A stretch of 41,501 nucleotides of DNA from an uncultured Planctomycetota bacterium (GTDB lineage: Bacteria; Planctomycetota; Planctomycetia; Gemmatales; HRBIN36). The DNA lies in assembly GCA_937944855.1 (NCBI GenBank), contig CALFAY010000033.1, forward strand, positions 1 to 41,501, given 5' to 3'. Position numbers and translations under genes: made by a program. Shown here in pieces: positions 41,451 to 41,501 of this stretch (position 1 is its first letter; each line of letters begins with the position of its first letter). The notes beneath the pieces are model-generated. The model was not told the origin of the DNA. It saw only the letters and a program-made list of their open reading frames with translations, and ran no database searches.

Positions 41451-41501
41451 AGATGCGCTTCTCTGTAGGAAACAGGCGGTGCGGCGAGACGCTGTCGGAC
41501 A

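Overview
The window looks like the chromosome of a planctomycete, probably a Gemmataceae-like lineage. It is GC-rich. It carries a DUF1549/DUF1553 protein with heme-c-like motifs, a BBP7-type outer-membrane barrel, two proteins with the planctomycete N-terminal LExLExRxxP motif, Hanks-type Ser/Thr kinases with long linkers, a HEAT-repeat secreted protein and an EF-hand lipoprotein. I see no rRNA, tRNA, CRISPR array, transposase or phage gene. The lineage is inferred from protein families, not from a marker gene.

Layout, left to right. At 1-6580 lie the end of an Aas-like acyl-ACP synthetase gene and trmJ (+), facing a leftward series trpF-miaB-glnE. At 6730-8878 are a secreted HEAT protein and a LOG-family nucleotidase (+). 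At 8913-16552 is a leftward block: a membrane kinase fused to a thioredoxin domain, a DUF1549/DUF1553 protein, and the coupled set rluB/rsuA-like - pyrK - sialidase. At 16900-20840 a rightward pair encodes a large SdrD-like repeat protein and a BBP7 barrel, preceded by a 338-base leader that may fold into a structured RNA. At 20834-22977 (-) are a degenerate sulfatase, an AhpD-like protein and ybeY. At 23099-29764 (+) are folE, two unknown membrane proteins, a large FAD/Fe-S dehydrogenase and moaD-moaE-moaA. At 29803-33362 (-) is a two-gene ABC exporter. At 33538-34678 (+) is prfB with its programmed frameshift. At 34724-38848 (-) are a decayed kinase/TPR pseudogene and a metal-uptake binding lipoprotein with its ATPase but no permease. 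At 38925-41275 (-) are a trypsin-like protease and an EF-hand lipoprotein.

Many genes are tightly coupled by 4-base GTGA or ATGA stop/start overlaps (310, 15779, 21292, 28063, 28359, 31578). Most of the window is ordinary housekeeping: nitrogen regulation, tRNA/rRNA modification, folate, molybdopterin and translation termination.

The most unusual items are: (1) a transmembrane Ser/Thr kinase whose outer domain is a CPHC thioredoxin; (2) an ABC exporter pair with textbook complementary degeneration of one ATP site; (3) a sulfatase-fold protein that has lost its formylglycine cysteine and metal ligands; (4) a kinase pseudogene broken at its DWG motif and carrying dispersed palindromic repeats; (5) a MoaD with one residue after its terminal Gly-Gly; and (6) a possible structured RNA leader in front of the surface-protein pair.
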